From Acanthosepion lycidas (taxonomy: Eukaryota; Mollusca; Cephalopoda; Sepiida; Sepiidae): a stretch of DNA of 64,000 bases. Location of the stretch: positions 26,612,876 through 26,676,875 of the forward strand of contig OZ010573.1 in assembly GCA_963932145.1 (NCBI GenBank), read 5' to 3'. Numbering within the stretch: position 1 is the stretch's first letter; every line of letters starts with the position of its first letter. Shown piece after piece: positions 1 to 10,287 of this stretch. The position numbers were made by a program, and so were the translations under genes. The notes beneath the pieces are model-generated. The model was not told the origin of the DNA. It saw only the letters and a list, made by a program, of their open reading frames with translations, and searched no databases.

Positions 1-72
1 TGTGTGCTTGTATGAATAAATGTGTTTTTTTTGTGTGTGTGTGTGTGTGTGTGCTTGTATGAATAAATGTGT

Positions 73-105
<33 letters not shown>

Positions 106-158
106 TTGTATGAATAAATGTGTTTTTTTTGTGTGTGTGTGTGTGTGTTTGTGTGTGT
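1..158. repeat. TG-rich minisatellite
   Basis: Three tandem units, each made of GCTTGTATGAATAAATGTG, a short T run and a (TG)n stretch. Unit starts are about 46 and 52 bp apart, and the spacing varies with the TG length. The array runs directly into the hAT-like element that follows. Confidence 0.9.
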
Positions 159-164
159 GGAGAT

Positions 165-670
165 CAGTGTTTCTCAGTCATTGTTACTTCAGGGCGCACT
201 TGTAGAATAGCTGAGACTCTGGAACGCACTTTCAAATATAAGGAAAAACTAGTCATGAAATTTGAAAGTAGGGAAATAATAACGAAGTCTCCTGAAATAA
301 GCATTTCTTTTTAAGACATTACATCGTATATTTGAGCGGTACAGTTTTAATTTAAAGGGATTTATGAAAAATCTACTATTCTTTATAAAGTGGCCAATAA
401 CGATTGATTGAAATCCCTTGAGGAAGGCAAAGGGGGAAGCAATTCTCCACTCCTTCTTAAAGATTAGGGAATTTAAAATCCAATTTAAAATATCATATAA
501 CAAAGACTTCGACATGGAAGCCCTGTGCTTGGTGTCCATAGTTTTTTCAAAGTAAAGATTTTTAAAATATAAAAATAACGAATAACTTACTCTTCTGTTA
601 ACTTGGTGGCACAGCTGGGTATCTTGCAGGGCGCATTATTGCGCCTGGACGCACCGATTGAGAAATACTG
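165..670 (-). mobile_element. hAT-like non-autonomous element, copy 1
   Basis: The left end reads CAGTGTTTCTCAGTCATTG. The right end, read inward on the minus strand, is CAGTATTTCTCAATCGGTG. These resemble hAT terminal inverted repeats. The same roughly 500-bp body recurs in the opposite orientation at 42638-43268. The 8-bp flanks here (GTGGAGAT and GTGTAAAG) match at only 5 of 8 positions, so no intact target duplication survives. No transposase is present, so this would be a passenger mobilised in trans. The superfamily call rests on the ends and on the clean 8-bp duplication at copy 2. Confidence 0.65.
249..539 (-). other. Short open frame conserved between two hAT-like copies
   Basis: A 96-codon frame inside the hAT-like element. 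The copy at 42860-43180 keeps the same frame, with one 3-bp indel and no stop. The last 40 or so residues, rich in K, R, F and Y and ending FPTFKFHD, are identical in both copies. I recognise no domain, and it is not a hAT transposase. It may be a true small product, a relic of the autonomous parent, or a chance open frame in two related copies. Confidence 0.25.
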
Positions 671-736
671 GTGTAAAGAGAGGGACACATTTTACGACGA
701 ATTTTCATCATATTCCGAGATTAAATGTTTCGTTCT

Positions 737-738
<2 letters not shown>

Positions 739-786
<48 letters not shown>
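739..786. repeat. (TA)n microsatellite
   Basis: Uninterrupted TA dinucleotides directly 5' of a foldback element. The related foldback at 21157 has a TA array in the same place. Confidence 0.97.
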
Positions 787-789
<3 letters not shown>

Positions 790-1086
790 GAAATATAGTC
801 TTAAGGTGTGCTATATTTATGGAATAAAGTGCTCAATATCAGAGATAGAGCGTGTGTAAATATAAATATAAAAGTGAACATAGAAGTCAACACTTAGAGG
901 CGACAGTCAGTTTCATGCTATATGCAATCGTCAGGCCACGTGTGCTGTTATTTTTCTCGGCTATTTATATATATACGGGTCAGTTGTGCATTGTGGGTAG
1001 TCTATTACACGTGGCCTGACGATTGCATATACCATGAAACAGACTGTCGCCTCTAAGTGTTGACTTCTATGTTCACTTTTATATCT
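787..1086 (+). mobile_element. Foldback element, copy A
   Basis: A non-palindromic leader (787-866) is followed by inverted arms at about 867-942 and 1008-1086. The 65-bp spacer is unlike anything in the other copies. The arms contain GGCGACAGTC and GCAATCGTCAGGCCACGTG and differ by only a few bases. Leader and arms recur at 21157-21380 and, more diverged, at 44206-44390. No coding capacity. This looks like a MITE or foldback transposon. Confidence 0.8.
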
Positions 1087-1120
1087 ATATATATCTATAT
1101 ATATATTACACTAATAATTA

Positions 1121-1241
1121 GTTTCACCTAAATGCATTTTCCGAGCAAGCTGTCTAAAGAGGAAATGACACGGAACATATTTATTGATAAAACCAACACT
1201 AAAAACTAAAATTAGCATAAAAAGAACCATTTAGGTGAAAC
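1121..1241. repeat. Short inverted-repeat element
   Basis: GTTTCACCTAAATG at 1121-1134 is exactly inverted as CATTTAGGTGAAAC at 1228-1241, with about 93 bp of AT-rich sequence between. The TTTAGGTGAAAC core also occurs in the hammerhead-like segment of the Penelope element at 46.4 kb, so part of a terminal repeat may have been captured here. That link is weak. Confidence 0.45.
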
Positions 1242-1288
1242 ACAGGTAGGCAGTTCCTAGCTTTTTAGGATTATTATTTATATATATA

Positions 1289-1390
1289 TTAGGTTGGTGC
1301 AAAAATAATGACGAAATAATGTCGTTTTTTGACGTTAAAAAATACGTCAAAAAACGACATTATTACGTCATTATTTTTGCACCAACCTAA
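1289..1390. mobile_element. MADE1-like mariner MITE, copy 1 (102 bp)
   Basis: Near-perfect palindrome starting TTAGGTTGGTGCAAAAATAA and ending in its inverse, flanked by TA on both sides as mariners require. Length is 102 bp, with a short asymmetric centre. Four more copies lie at 14865, 21812, 24280 and 33946. No coding capacity. Confidence 0.93.
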
Positions 1391-1499
1391 TAGTTTGCCC
1401 GTGTTCACGATATTTTCACCGAATTATTTTTTTATTTAGTCAACAGAAAATCGTAATAAATAATTAGGTTCGAATCAGACGTGCTTCAGGACCTTGACA

Positions 1500-1625
1500 T
1501 AGCGATTTTCTAAGCACGTCTTAGATGTGGCAAAAAGCCAACAGTATCCAGTGAGGATCGAACTCACTACTCAGTCGTAAATAATCTAGCAAGACACGCT
1601 TTCTAACCATTACACCACGTCAAAG
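1500..1625 (-). mobile_element. tRNA-derived SINE fragment
   Basis: On the minus strand a box-A-like GTGTAATGGTTAGAAAGC is followed by a good box B, GAGTTCGATCCTCACTGG, and then a tail in which the family's usual GGCACAAGG/ACATCTAAG signature has decayed. Same family as 28950-29077 and 31795-31928. Confidence 0.75.
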
Positions 1626-2040
1626 TGACCCAGGGGCTTGCCATATTATATAAACATATTCTCTTTGACTGTTAAAGCCATTCTAATGATATTTCTCCGT
1701 ACCTTGTACTTCTCTCACGGTCTTCCACTTTATCTCACGATGTATCGTTGACTATCATGTCGTAGTACCGTTCTAAATTTTTTGAGATTCTACGATAAAG
1801 AACTTTGCCTTATTCCATCGTTATACTTTTGGTAAGATATTGATTTATAAGCTAAAAACGTTGTAATCAAAATCAACAAAAATGGTGAAGAAACTAACCA
1901 AGAATCGAATTAACATTGAATATATTTAAGTTTCGAATGTTGACTGTTTCAGATACAATTGTTAATAATATATGTCGATTCTGTTTGTATTACATATGTA
2001 TGTATTCAAAGGAAATTCTGCTCTTGAGGCATAGTGACAA

Positions 2041-2345
2041 GAAGACTGCTTACAACTCGAAAATTTCCTGTAGAATCATTGCTGAGTAAAAAAATGTGGC
2101 GTGGTCTACAATCTTGGTCTTAATTCCTATTTTCCCTAAGTGCTCTCTCCAGTTTCCAAGTGGTGCTCCAAGTACACACATTACTGCAGGAACTACTTTT
2201 ACAGTTATATTCCATAGCTTTTTCGGCTCATTTAACAGATTCTGGTATCTTTTCAGTTTCTTTGAAGTATACACTTGTACTGTATGGAACAACAAAATCA
2301 ATAATCTAACACTTGCTACTTTACATCTTATTTTTTTTCGATAAT
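2041..2345 (-). pseudogene. LINE C-terminal fragment (restriction-like endonuclease type)
   Basis: Minus-strand translation gives the pieces IIDFVVP, KLKRYQNLL and VKVVPAVMCVLGAPLGNW, then a Leu-Ile-rich end. This matches the tail after the PD...D endonuclease motif in mollusc and cnidarian LINEs, where the order is IIDxAxP, K-x-E-KYQDL, a V-rich strand and GALG. A frameshift separates the IID part from the YQNL part. The polymerase domain is absent and the piece is dead. Confidence 0.65.
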
Positions 2346-2759
2346 GTTCACCCTATACAAGGCCGAAGAGCCACTTACAAATTAAAAGGCGCATTTTATG
2401 GGGATATGTGGTTGATTCTAGACTTGAAAACATTAAAATTGTAGTGATTGGGAAAGCATCCTCTTGGGAGTCGGTTCGTGGAAAGAAGCTACTCGAGTGG
2501 AACTTACATTTCAGTAATAGAATACGAAGGAAATGAGGATGGTCCGCTATAATATGCATAGCATGGCGGATCATATTCTTATCTATAATAAGGAAATCGG
2601 ATCTTAGTGCTTCAATGACATGATCTGTGTGAACCTAGAATTTCCTTATCACTATTATTATTTTATTTCCTGGTGTGTACTCATTTCTTTCCGGGTCCCG
2701 ACCAGAGACCTATGGCATCATGACATTTTCCACTGAACAATTAAAAAAAATCGCACATA

Positions 2760-3245
2760 TTTTACATAGATAAAGCCCTTCGTAAGGTGTGGGCTGTACT
2801 CCTTAGAACAATTTTTTGTATTTCTTTAAGGTATGGAATACTAGGAATCCCTTCAATGAGTCTGTTGGAATCTTTTTCAACCAATCCGAGGACTCTAACT
2901 CCAGCGATTTCGATTTCAAGGTCCTTGTATTTTGATAGCTTATTGAAGATCTTCAAAGATACATTGCAGTCTGTAGAGACTTCCATATCGATAAGGAGTT
3001 TTTTTTTTTCGGTCTCTAATAACGATGTCAGGCTGAGTAACTTTGATTGTTCTGTCTGTGTGTATTGTGTATTCCCATAAAATTGTTACGGGTCCTATCT
3101 CCGTAACTGGGTCTAGGTGGTGTTCATACAAATATCTTTCAGTTTCCTTTCCGTAGAAGTTGTAGAATTCAGCTCGATATTCAGTACCAGACGACACGCT
3201 GGTAGTACTCCTTTCTTACCTTCTCTGGCATTTCGGTATGTTGTA
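2760..3245 (-). pseudogene. LINE endonuclease-domain fragment, frameshifted
   Basis: The minus strand reads VTILWEYTIHTDRTI, then QPDIVIRDRKKK. A frame change in an A run (T run on plus, about 3000-3010) leads into LLIDMEVSTD and later SKYKDLEIEI. The PD-x(n)-D pair of the restriction-like endonuclease is kept across the frameshift. The portion near 3190-3240 resembles the EKVRKEYYQR segment upstream of this domain. It is probably a second insertion of the family seen at 2041-2345, on the same strand. Confidence 0.65.
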
Positions 3246-3272
3246 TACCATCTCCTTCGCTAATTCTCAGGT

Positions 3273-3324
3273 TGTTATTATTATCATTATTATTATCAAT
3301 AATAATAATAATAATAATAATAAT
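3273..3324. repeat. (ATT)n/(AAT)n triplet array
   Basis: ATT units switch to AAT units near 3300, giving an imperfect self-complementary stretch. Confidence 0.85.
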
Positions 3325-3488
3325 TCAGACCATTACATAGGTAGCATTAACTTCCGATTCTATAAAAGTCCAAGACTAGGCATATTTCATATTTACTTAC
3401 ATAGCATTATTTTTCCTTATAGAATTAATTACGCACCATATTGTTTGTTTACACCTAGTAATAATCGACGCAACAGTCTTGTTTGGTT

Positions 3489-3489
3489 A

Positions 3490-3541
<52 letters not shown>
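3489..3541. repeat. (TA)n microsatellite
   Basis: Pure TA tract. Its flanks, TGGTTACCA and TTGGGTAATT, show no clear element. Confidence 0.95.
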
Positions 3542-3544
<3 letters not shown>

Positions 3545-3599
3545 GTAATTTTGATAGTCTCTGGCCGTCAAAAGTAGATAATTACCCAAATATTTGTAA

Positions 3600-4745
3600 T
3601 AAAAAGGACAAGTCGGCGAGGGAGGAAGAGTCCGAAAAATACAATTGAAATTTTATTTTCTCGAAAAAGAGCATTTTAACAAAGTATAAAATTGCTTGAC
3701 GTGCCTTCTCTCCGACCACAGAAAGATAGCGGATAATACAATAGCTGTCTTTACTCACAAGTCCGACATGTCATGCTAGAAGAGGCTGTCTTTATTCATG
3801 AGAAGCCCATATTCTCTAAGTAGCGTCTACCATAAGACTGGGCCTCTGGACAGATTAGGCTCAGCTTATTGGCCAATAAAGGGTTCAGTTCGAAATTCCT
3901 TTAATGGTTACCCGGATTGATAATGCAGGAAGCACAACAGCCGAAACATTTTGCTAGCAACAACAAAGATAGGGAAAATAATGTAAATAAAAAAAATAAT
4001 CAAAATTGATAATAAAGAAATTTAGACTCGTTTTGATTGTGTCTACTACTATAAAGTATTTTAAAATAGTTTTTGTAAATACGTGAGCCGTGCTTTGAGT
4101 AATATATTACAGTGATGAGGCGTGGGAAAATAGCGATCTTAGAAAATGAATTTTTTTAAACATGAGAAAGAAAAAGAAAAATATAATGAATAAAACATGG
4201 AAACCATTTCAACAAGGAAGAAGTGTCGACGTTTGCATCTGCGTGAAATGGAAGTAGTTTACGTGTAGCCGGGCGCATGCGCATTATGCAGTCATTTTTC
4301 AACAAGGCGTTCGGTCGTTAATTATTATTTTCAACAACAAATCCTTTTTTTTTTTTTCTTTTCAAACAAAATGCACCATTTTTATCAAGCCGAAAAATCT
4401 ATGACTGACGATAGTTTAGAGTTAAACGCCCGGATCACCCCACGTTACTGGCTTCTAACTGCAAAATTTGTTCACGAGAGTAGTCAGGGCGGGATAGGGG
4501 TTCTTGTTCCGTTTGTGTCAGGCAGCGTCTCCCACTGCCCACGATTACAGGAATGAGGACGGTTTTTCCTTGTGACTTTTTATTCCTTTACAACATTCCG
4601 AGACTTTGTTGAAACGACTTGGCCTGAAATCTAAAACCCAGAAGCAGAAAAAATATTGGCACACATTGATGTAAGGGTCCTTAATGTACACAGGCAAACA
4701 TATATAGTTAAAATTTTGAGAAAAATAATTCTTCTGTTATACACC
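3600..4745. other. No recognisable feature
   Basis: AT-rich sequence with a T run near 4345-4358. I see no conserved frame, paired inverted ends or SINE boxes. A short open frame at 4371-4556 has no recognisable composition. Confidence 0.5.
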
Positions 4746-4747
4746 GT

Positions 4748-5125
4748 ATGCTTTCAGGACATGGAAAATCATGGCTCTCCACAACTTTCTATCCTTTATA
4801 ACTCTAACAAATGCTTGTCTCCTTACTATCTTATGTTATTTGTGCCCTGCCATGCATTTACACCCAATCATTAGGTATGTTACCCGCTGTTTAAATTTTA
4901 CCTTCATTATATCCTGTGAGTGTCAAATTCTAGAAGCCTTCTTTTCTCATTATGTGTCCCAGAAATTTCACCTGTCTCTTTCTGTTCCTAAGTAAAGGTC
5001 TCCTTTTCGCTCCAATTTCCCATAAACTTCCTCTTTGCACACATGTTCCTCTTGTCATATTCTCAGCATCCTTCTGTGGAACCATATTTCTATTGCCTCA
5101 AGTCTTCTCTTCATCTGCGAGGAAG
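4748..5125 (-). pseudogene. LINE ORF2 3'-end relic
   Basis: The minus strand reads RRLEAIEIWFHRRMLRI, then EEHV, then (in shifting frames) an RQVKFLGHIMRKEG-like segment, ending in KDRKLWRAMI. This is the conserved region after the reverse transcriptase in many invertebrate LINEs. Several stops and frame changes. Related fragments lie at 6105, 35960, 57685 and 62440. Confidence 0.7.
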
Positions 5126-5593
5126 TTACACAGCAGGAATTATGTTGCATAACAGTTAAGCACTCATCTTAAAATCACAAATCAATAAGCATGAAAGCTT
5201 CAAAAACAAAAATAGCCAATCTTGGATAATTTGAGAGCACTGGAAATAAAAATGATATTCAAAATTGCTGATTAGCTCTCGATTTCAAGATATGCTACTA
5301 GTGTTATATAAATATGTCTGCAAAATTGTATTCCTTACCAGATTAATTATTGTTCTCCTAATAATATTATTACATATAATTATTATCCTAATAAACTAAT
5401 TATTACTCTCCTTTCCACACAGATTTTCACACATTTAACTGACATATGAAAAATGTCCCGCGAATGTCCAAACAAAACCGATAACTTCTGCTATGTGTGC
5501 GATGAAGTGACTTTTCCATCTCAAAAGCGAAATATAACACCTGTTGCGATAAAAGTTTACCAATTATATTTTGAACGCAAAATTGGAGCTGTC

Positions 5594-5757
5594 CTGGGTA
5601 AGACGATAAACTACATCCAGCAGCAAGGCCTTTGATAAGGAAATTGGAGTTTTTGAGAATCCTAGAACAACCTCTTAATTGCTGTTGTTCCCCGGGACAC
5701 TTTCATCTGAGGTGGCAGCACCTGTTAAGGCCCCAGCTATTCCCAGATTTGGGAAGT
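5594..5757 (+). mobile_element. SINE fragment, 'GTAAGACGATAAACTAC' family
   Basis: Begins TCCTGGGTAAGACGATAAAC and runs through ACCTCTTAATTGCTG to CCCAGCTAT. Related copies at 58651-59005 (plus) and 62537-62882 (minus) keep the same order and have a longer 3' part. I see no clear pol III boxes in the head, so it may be 5'-truncated. It abuts an oppositely oriented SINE. Confidence 0.7.
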
Positions 5758-5759
5758 CA

Positions 5760-5952
5760 GAGTTTTTCTTCTACTATACTGGTTGCCAACCAAGTCTGAA
5801 GAGCCCAATCTGCCCTACTATTTAACCCATAGCTGGAAGAAGAAGAGATAGATTCATACCTTTCCCAACTGTATTTGTGTAAAAGGAGAATGAAACGAAC
5901 TCAACTGAAATTCGATCTCGCTTTACTAACCATTACACCAGTCGCACATCCA
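5760..5952 (-). mobile_element. tRNA-derived SINE with shared central domain
   Basis: Minus strand: a box-A-like GGTGTAATGGTTAGTAAAGC, a box B region GAGATCGAATTTCAG, and the central domain with GGTATGAATC and CCAGCTATGGGTTAAATAG. This central domain recurs in at least ten elements here. It may correspond to the conserved domain reported for cephalopod SINEs, which I cannot confirm. Confidence 0.75.
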
Positions 5953-6104
5953 GAATAGAAGTGGCTTCCAAATATTTAATGATATCTTTAGTTGTAATAC
6001 TTACGTTATTTTTAACAGTTCTAAGGTTGCTTTGGCCAACAGTCTCTCTTTGCTCCTCGAGGTTTATTTGCAGCGTTTTCTCTCTTTAAACAGTTGATTT
6101 AAGG

Positions 6105-6480
6105 GTAGTAGAAGAAATGTGACTCTACAGAAGGATAATGAGAATACCATGAACCGAACATGTGTGGAGCGACTATGTTCTGGATACAATGGTAACAAAA
6201 AAGGATACTTATGCTTAACATCAGCAAGAGGCAGTTGAAATTTCTGGGACACATAATGAGGAAAGAGAACTTGGAAAATATGATACTCAAATACACGCAA
6301 ATGGGACAGAGGAAAAGATCTCATAACCTACCCGTCGAGCTTTAGCGAATGGATGACGGGGGTAGGTTTTTGGAAGAGATGGCAAAAAGACAAAAGTTAT
6401 TAAAGAGCTACAAAGGAAAAGAAATTGTGGAGAACCGTGATCGAACACGTTTTGAAGGGACAAGACACATAAAAGACGAA
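6105..6480 (+). pseudogene. LINE ORF2 3'-end relic
   Basis: The plus strand reads LYRRIMRIP-TEHV, then (frame-shifted) QLKFLGHIMRKENLENMILK, and finally KKLWRTVIEHVLKG. These are the landmarks of the region after the reverse transcriptase. It contains stops and at least two frame shifts. Same family as 4748-5125 but opposite orientation. Confidence 0.75.
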
Positions 6481-7084
6481 GAAGAAATCTTTTCATAACT
6501 GATTTACAGGCCAAAATTATCATGGTTCTAATTTCGAAAGTATGTTGATGCCCTCATTATTATCCAGATATAAGAATAGATGTTTGAAAAGTCTAAAAGA
6601 ATACCAATATTCAGCAGGAAGAATCTGCCTTCAGGCTAAAATTGAACGATATTTAACTGAATGTCGACTCATAAGGACACAATGTCGGAATTAATTTGCT
6701 CAGTGAGGTGGATACGCGTACATGGAACTGGCGATGAAAATTGTTTCATTTCCCTGTTGAGATACCTCAGACCCAACGGTTTAATCCTAGACTTCCCTCA
6801 TAGAAGAATTGCTCCCTGAAGAGAAAGCCCCTCTGGATGTGAACAGGCGAAAATTAAAATGCCTATACTTGCCAGGGAAACAGAATTAAGAACGAGTCCT
6901 CTTAGCAGCGCTTGACTGTCAGTAGTTGAGTCAAATTAACTGAAAAAACTCGAATTAAGATTTAACCATTTAGGGTGGTTGGTTAGTTGGTTGGGTGTTT
7001 CATCACGAAGGAATTTTCTATATTTGTAGCGCGACTCAAATCATCAACTTAGATTCTTTTGAAAATAAAACAAGCAATAACATT

Positions 7085-7157
7085 AATTATCTGTCTATAT
7101 CTCTGAGATGAGGTACTATAATTACTTGCATTATTCGGACTGTTATCCTTGTTACAG
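7085..7157 (-). mobile_element. SINE 3' tail fragment
   Basis: Minus-strand GGATAACAGTCCGAATAATG followed by CTCATCTCAGAGATATAGAC matches the tail of the SINEs at 55.7-56.3 kb. It is separated from the rest of a related SINE by about 280 bp of unrelated sequence. Confidence 0.65.
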
Positions 7158-7235
7158 TTTTTTGTGTATATATATGTAACTAGTGAGTTAGTCCAAATGC
7201 ATTGACTCACTTTATAGTCCACCAATAGAAGGTTA

Positions 7236-7276
7236 ACCAATCAGAAGACGTAGAAATTCAATTCATCGTGTATAAA
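7236..7276 (+). promoter_or_regulatory. CCAAT + TATA promoter-like pair
   Basis: CCAATCAG at about 7236 lies roughly 34 bp upstream of GTATAAAGG at about 7269, in the unique block between two SINE pieces. The order and spacing resemble a pol II core promoter. No gene follows, so it could be part of an LTR or chance. Confidence 0.25.
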
Positions 7277-7439
7277 GGCGGCCATTTTGTTTACCCTACC
7301 CGAATGACCAGTGCCAACTTGTCGGGCGAAGATGAACAGAAGGAAGTACTACACTCTGCTACTTTGCTGCGATATCCTCTGCTAACCTGAACTACGCTTT
7401 CCTACTGTCTCCGAAATATTCACTGCTAACCTCTGGATT

Positions 7440-7750
7440 CTATACTCGAAGACGACCGTCATCTGAACAACAATCCTTATCTTCATTTCGTTTCGGCCCT
7501 TGTACGCCCCCGCCTTCTTCAGATGATTGGAATTTCGAACCGAACCCTTTATTTCGTTCAGGTAGATTGTTCTAGTTCCACGGGCCATGCCTCTTCCGGA
7601 TGTTTCAGTTATTTCCCTTTATCTCAACTTTCCATGGTTTTGGTCCACTGCTGTGGCCTGGTATTCAACTCACAACTCTTCTGGGTCTAGTCTAGTCTAA
7701 GTCTAGTCACTTGATCCAACCAACGTCTTTATCCACTGGGCCATGTGTAT
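7440..7750 (-). mobile_element. tRNA-derived SINE with CTGAAGAAGGC tail
   Basis: Minus strand: box A TGGCCCAGTGGATAA, box B-like GTGAGTTGAATACCAGG, a body with GGAAGAGGCATGGCCCGTGG and TTCGGTTCGAAATTCC, then CTGAAGAAGGCG...GGCCGAAACG. The same series is present at 55655-55870 and 55940-56205. Confidence 0.75.
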
Positions 7751-7969
7751 CTGTGTATGAAACATTGGCACTTATAAACCTAATGTCTCAGCAACTAATT
7801 TTTTAAACAGTGTTTATATTGAATTTATTTCCGTTGTTATTATTCCCTTTTTTTTACCAGTGCTCATATTGCACATATGCTAGGCCACAAATTCTCCTGA
7901 GCCGACCAAGCATAGAAATGAATACAATATGGGAATCAGTTATAAGGAGTGCTAGAGAAAAGCAATGAA

Positions 7970-7970
7970 T

Positions 7971-8002
<32 letters not shown>
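7970..8002. repeat. (CAA)n microsatellite
   Basis: About eleven CAA units. Confidence 0.95.
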
Positions 8003-8059
8003 AAATTGCAATATAAGCTCTGGCAAAAAAAAAATGAGGGTGAGACATTAGGTTTATAA

Positions 8060-8470
8060 GTTCCAATTTTTACTAATTAATATTCATTATTTATACATGA
8101 AAAAAATTCTTGAGCAATTAATTTGGAACAGCATTCTTTAAATTTTGTTGCAAGTTGTTAAATATACATTGGGGAAATTTTATTCGTGTGCATGCAATCG
8201 TCTAATCTAATATTTATAACACCCCCTCTCCCCAGCTTAAAAGGAAAACTTAACTGAAGGAATATTTAAATGTTTACTCTTCATAAACTGAAGGATAAGC
8301 GCTTTCACAATAATTTTAGTCAACCGTGCCGAAATTATTTCAAATATAAGTCAGACGAAACGTGTCTTTCTTTTACTGTATAAATGAATTTTGTCGAAAA
8401 GAAAACGACTGAAATATGACGTGTATTGAATTACAGGCCAAAAAGTTTACAATCTACTTTGAAAAATATA
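8060..8470. other. No recognisable feature
   Basis: AT-rich sequence between the CAA array and the GATA array. No element or frame recognised. Confidence 0.5.
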
Positions 8471-8519
8471 TAGCTATCAAAAGTACAAAAGAGGGAAAGG
8501 CATACATAGCCAGACGAAA

Positions 8520-8545
8520 TAGATAGATAGATCTGAAAAGACTGT

Positions 8546-8593
<48 letters not shown>

Positions 8594-8604
8594 TGAACAG
8601 ACTG

Positions 8605-8641
<37 letters not shown>

Positions 8642-8823
8642 TGAACAGACTGAGATAGATAGGTAGATAGATAGATAGATAGATATGAACAGACTGAGAT
8701 AGATAGGTAGATAGATATGAACAGACTGAGATAGATAGGTAGATAGATAGATAGATATGAACAGACTGAGATAGATAGGTAGATAGATAGATAGATAGAT
8801 ATGAACAGACTGAGATAGATAGG

Positions 8824-8877
<54 letters not shown>

Positions 8878-8888
8878 TGAACAGACTG

Positions 8889-8928
<40 letters not shown>

Positions 8929-8935
8929 CTGAAAC
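8520..8935. repeat. (GATA)n array with higher-order unit
   Basis: GATA tetranucleotides are interrupted seven times by ATATGAACAGACTGAGATAG, at 30-75 bp spacing. The variable GATA count between these insertions sets the period. The long minus-strand frames here are translated tetranucleotide and not genes. Confidence 0.95.
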
Positions 8936-9031
8936 GGCTTTGATAGATTGATCTGAAAAGACAGACATAAGATGTGTAAATATATCGACAGATTTGAAAA
9001 GACTGAAAGAAATCGATCGATTGATTTGAAA

Positions 9032-9033
<2 letters not shown>

Positions 9034-9085
<52 letters not shown>

Positions 9086-9227
9086 CAAACCGAGATGGAT
9101 AGGCAGATATATAGACAGAGAGCGGGGGAGAGAGGGGTGTTCACAGACCGAGATAGATATAAATAGAATATAGATCGATGAATATAGGGAGAAAGAGATT
9201 TGAACAGGGTGAATAATTTGAGCATCG

Positions 9228-9282
<55 letters not shown>
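9034..9282. repeat. TA array followed by GA array
   Basis: (TA)n at 9034-9082, a non-repetitive spacer, then (GA)n at 9226-9282 with one interruption. Confidence 0.9.
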
Positions 9283-9289
<7 letters not shown>

Positions 9290-9363
9290 GCAAACAGACC
9301 TAGATAGATAGGTCTGAAAAGGCTTGGGGTAAATTGATCAATCAATTTGAAAAAACTGATAAA

Positions 9364-9440
9364 TATATATACATATATATATATGTGTGTGCGTATGTAT
9401 GTGTGTGGGAGAGTGTATGTGTGGGAGAGTGTATGTGTGG
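9364..9440. repeat. TA/TG tract with short GTGTGGGAGAGTGTAT units
   Basis: TATATG and TGTGCG dinucleotides are followed by two to three copies of a 16-bp GTGTGGGAGAGTGTAT-like unit. Confidence 0.75.
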
Positions 9441-9502
9441 GGTGTGTCTTTTAGGCAAGTTTGATAAAATAAATTACAAACATTATGTCTGCTTATTTTT
9501 AG

Positions 9503-9645
9503 TATAATCCGTTCATATTCACGGATATTTTTCCGTGTATTACAATCAAATGATGCAAGAAATATAGAGTAACAGTGAAAATGACTTATTTCCCAAATAC
9601 TTTCCACCTCTTTCTGAGATCATCATCAGTAGTGTAACTGGTAAG
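9503..9645 (-). repeat. Left arm of a long inverted repeat
   Basis: Inverse of 10128-10275. The pair shares GATATTTTTCCGTGTATTAC, TCAAATGATGCAAGAAATA, CTTATTTCCCAAATACTTTC and a CTGATGATGATCTC...GAAA core. The arms are about 75-80% identical and lie 480 bp apart. Confidence 0.75.
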
Positions 9646-10127
9646 GCAAAAACTAGGTGTAACGATCGATTACTGAAAAAAAAAACAAATATATATGTTT
9701 GATATACGACAACTACATTATCAAGACGTCTTATGACTCACATGTCTGAGCATTCGTCTATTGTGAGACATTTATGCTAATATTCCTGTCCACATTAACA
9801 GTATAGAAAGATACTGATTGATAACACAACTATCCTACACCAAGAAAATAACAAATTAAAACTACAGATCCTCGAGGCAATGTACATTAAAAATGAAGCC
9901 TATATTGAATTGAATCAGCTACAAATATAGTAATAATGATCTAAAATGCCTATAAAAGAACAGTTTTTAACTTTAATGCGCGCTTGATCATGACATTCCA
10001 ACATAAAAAGAAAAAATTCGATAATGCATAAATTTTCACGTTCTAATGAACACTAAAGCATAACTGTCAGCCGTTGCATTTAAACGCAAAAAGGAAAAAT
10101 TCAATAATGGATAGCTACACATAGTTT

Positions 10128-10275
10128 TTGCCAGTTTCACCTCTGATGATGATCTCTGGAATAGAGGGAAAATAATTGGGAAATAAAAGTGATTTTCTCT
10201 GTTACAGTGTATTTCTTGTATCATTTGATTGTAATATACGGAAAAATATCCGTGAATATGAAAGGATTATGGTAT
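10128..10275 (+). repeat. Right arm of a long inverted repeat
   Basis: Partner of 9503-9645. CTGATGA at 10143 and GAAA at 10168 enclose a CTCT/AGAG hairpin, so the arm carries the hammerhead-like arrangement seen in other repeats here. It runs straight into the repeat at 10288. Confidence 0.75.
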
Positions 10276-10287
10276 TTAGGTAGCAAT

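Noticed and set aside
157..678. 8-bp target duplication for hAT copy 1
   Set aside because: GTGGAGAT and GTGTAAAG match at 5 of 8 positions, and the left flank is TG-repeat, so the match is not meaningful.
1121..1241. Two Penelope terminal repeats in inverse orientation
   Set aside because: Only TTTAGGTGAAAC is shared. The CTGACGA half of the motif is missing on both sides.
8520..8935. CRISPR-like repeats with spacers
   Set aside because: The intervals between the 20-bp segments are only GATA units.
8431..9345. 304-codon minus-strand frame rich in L, S, I, Y
   Set aside because: It is the translated GATA/TA/GA arrays. Overlapping frames give similar low-complexity protein.
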